Shown here: one piece after another, positions 6,663-7,368 of the stretch | Layout: every line of letters starts with the position of its first letter | How positions within the stretch are numbered: position 1 is the first letter of the stretch | From: RGIG4608 sp964534905 | Lineage (GTDB): Bacteria > Bacillota > Clostridia > Oscillospirales > CAG-272 | NCBI GenBank assembly: GCA_964534905.1 | Contig: CAZHPZ010000049.1 | Coordinates: forward strand, 1 to 7,368 | DNA: 7,368 nt | Direction of reading: 5' to 3' | Made by a program: the position numbers and the translations under genes | The notes under the pieces: generated by a model | Database searches by the model: none | What the model saw: only the letters and a program-made list of their open reading frames with translations | What the model was told of the DNA's origin: nothing

Positions 6663-6671
6663 TTATCCACA
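6663..6671 (+). promoter_or_regulatory. Perfect DnaA box 2
   Basis: Exact TTATCCACA, 117 bp after perfect box 1 and in the same orientation. A two-mismatch site, ATATCAACA, lies at 6696-6704. Confidence 0.9.
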
Positions 6672-6750
6672 TTTTGTTCAATCGAATTCAACAGAATATC
6701 AACAGCCGAAAAATCGCAAAAAAGCCAATAAAATCAAGCCCTTACACCAC

Positions 6751-6768
6751 TTATCCACATTTTCTACA
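6751..6768 (+). promoter_or_regulatory. Perfect DnaA box 3 with adjoining weak box
   Basis: TTATCCACA (6751-6759) is followed without gap by TTTTCTACA (6760-6768), a two-mismatch box. A head-to-tail pair directly next to the unwinding region is what the DnaA-trio model expects for loading a filament onto single-stranded DNA. Confidence 0.8.
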
Positions 6769-6772
6769 CCCC

Positions 6773-6830
6773 CTATTATTTACTATAACTATCTATTTAT
6801 TATTTATTAATATATATTTCAATATATTTA
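6773..6830. other. AT-rich DNA unwinding element with DnaA-trio-like start
   Basis: After CCCC (6769-6772) the sequence turns almost entirely to A and T. It opens with CTATTA (6773-6778) and continues with further CTAT and TTATT steps. On the complementary strand CTA and TTA are the 3'-GAT-5' and 3'-AAT-5' trinucleotides of DnaA-trios. Position and polarity relative to the box pair fit; trio function is inferred. Confidence 0.7.
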
Positions 6831-6844
6831 TCGCGCGCGAGAAA
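6798..6844. other. AT-rich block ending in CGCG motif, copy 2 (origin)
   Basis: This overlaps the right part of the unwinding region and ends in the perfect 10-bp palindrome TCGCGCGCGA (6831-6840) followed by GAAAA. It closely resembles 495-545 upstream of dnaA in order and composition. Confidence 0.5.
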
Positions 6845-6933
6845 ATCGAATAAAAATAAAAATTAAGATTTTTTCGCCCCATATTGCAAAAAACGGTATT
6901 GACATAAATCTGTCGCCCGCGGGAAAACTTTTG

Positions 6934-6942
6934 TGATACAAT
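6934..6942 (+). promoter_or_regulatory. Probable extended -10 promoter of remB
   Basis: TGA precedes TACAAT (6937-6942), an extended -10 element. A perfect TTGACA (6899-6904) lies 32 bp upstream, too far to be its -35. Between them is the 8-bp palindrome CCCGCGGG (6916-6923), a possible operator. The site is 25 bp before the remB ATG, leaving a short leader with the ribosome site. Confidence 0.5.
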
Positions 6943-6967
6943 AGACTCAGAGAAAGAGAGGACGAAA

Positions 6968-7234
6968 ATGATATACCTCAGCGTCGGTGCCGGAAAGAGC
7001 ATCAGAGAGAAGAATATAATCGGCATATTCGATATGGATACAGCCACGGTTTCGCCCGTTACGCGAAAATTTCTTTCGAGCGCCGAGAAAGCGGGGAAGA
7101 CGTATTCGCCTACTTACGAGATACCGAAAGCATTTATTGTGTATGCAGATGGGAAAGAGGGCAATAAGGTGTGCCTGTCACAGTTTTCGTCGGCATCGCT
7201 TGTCGGACGAATAGAGAAAACGGACGGGAAATGA
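6968..7234 (+). CDS. remB: DUF370 extracellular matrix regulator RemB-like protein
   Basis: This small protein of 88 residues belongs to the DUF370 family (RemA/RemB). In Bacillus subtilis, RemB (YaaB) is encoded between recF and gyrB and, with RemA, affects biofilm matrix gene expression. Seen here are the N-terminal MIYLSVGAGKSI, the family core NIIGIFDMDTATVS (residues 16-29) and a C-terminal QFSSASLVGR (72-81), which parallels the family's Ser-rich end. No signal peptide or membrane segment is visible. AGAGGA (6957-6962), 5 nt before ATG 6968, is a good ribosome site. The position after recF supports RemB over RemA. It has its own probable promoter immediately downstream of the origin. 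Its DNA-binding role in this organism is inferred from the family, not shown. Confidence 0.88.
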   Translation: MIYLSVGAGKSIREKNIIGIFDMDTATVSPVTRKFLSSAEKAGKTYSPTYEIPKAFIVYADGKEGNKVCLSQFSSASLVGRIEKTDGK

Positions 7235-7243
7235 AGCGCGCTG

Positions 7244-7368
7244 ACACTTGCGGTTGCGTGTTTTGCCCGAGCAAACCATTGCGACAAAGAATTTTCGCAA
7301 GTCTTGCGGTAACGCACGTTGTTCGCACAAACCAATCGATAAAAAGTTTCGCCAAGCCTTGCCGGAGG
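7244..7368 (+). repeat. Start of a further repeat unit (cut by window end)
   Basis: Downstream of remB the sequence follows the layout of the left end of R3: a TTGCGGT-type start, a TTTTGCCCGAGCAAAC stretch, then AACGCACGTTGTTCGCACAA (7311-7330), identical to 5289-5308. It then runs into AAAAAGTTTCGCCAAGCC. The rest of the unit lies outside the window. gyrB would be the expected next gene. Confidence 0.6.

Larger units (their letters stand above)
6386..6832 (+). other. Probable chromosomal origin of replication (oriC)
   Basis: This gene-free stretch carries a cluster of DnaA boxes. Three are perfect TTATCCACA sites in the same orientation, joined by one-mismatch sites on both strands. A short C run and then a strongly AT-rich segment beginning with CTATTA follow. 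Boxes leading into an unwinding region match the basal layout described for Bacillus subtilis. The position between recF and remB, about 4.3 kb downstream of the end of dnaA, is unusual. No comparable box cluster exists elsewhere in the window. Confidence 0.85.

Noticed and set aside
6444..6810. Two overlapping + strand frames across the origin
   Set aside because: They span DnaA boxes and AT-rich DNA, lack ribosome sites and have compositions set by the origin sequence.

Overview
The window is the replication-initiation locus of a member of the Bacillota. It carries dnaA, dnaN, recF and remB, all on the + strand, in the order known from Bacillus and Clostridia. A cluster of DnaA boxes followed by an AT-rich unwinding region lies between recF and remB. 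The gene order, the remB (DUF370) gene, Shine-Dalgarno sites and extended -10 promoters point to Clostridia. The dense intergenic repeats suggest an uncultured gut-type clostridium (Oscillospirales or Christensenellales-like). That finer placement is an inference from general familiarity with such repeats, not something the sequence proves.

Layout: 1-344 holds a composite repeat (R0). 345-596 is an AT-rich leader with an extended -10 promoter. 675-2102 is dnaA. 2103-2911 is about 800 bp of non-coding DNA containing repeat units R1 and R2 plus an inverted fragment. 2912-4063 is dnaN, followed after 7 bp by recF (4071-5192). 5193-6320 holds repeat units R3, R4 and the inverted unit R5. 6386-6768 holds the DnaA boxes and 6773-6830 the AT-rich unwinding region. 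A remB promoter region follows, then remB (6968-7234). The final 130 bp look like the start of a further repeat unit.

The genes form one functional set. DnaA binds the boxes and melts the origin, DnaN is the polymerase sliding clamp, and RecF loads RecA at gaps in a way linked to the clamp. RemB is a small DUF370 protein; in Bacillus the related RemA and RemB control extracellular-matrix genes. The usual S4-domain gene (rlbA/yaaA) between dnaN and recF is missing.

The most unusual content is the repeat family. Six copies, in both orientations, share a series of hairpins. Several stems have changed sequence between copies while staying paired, and one 12-nt loop containing the self-complementary hexamer CTATAG is the same in every copy. 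This looks like selection for a folded RNA or single-stranded DNA, not a decayed protein gene. A second point of interest is that an AT-rich block ending in a CGCG-rich motif appears both upstream of dnaA and at the origin.
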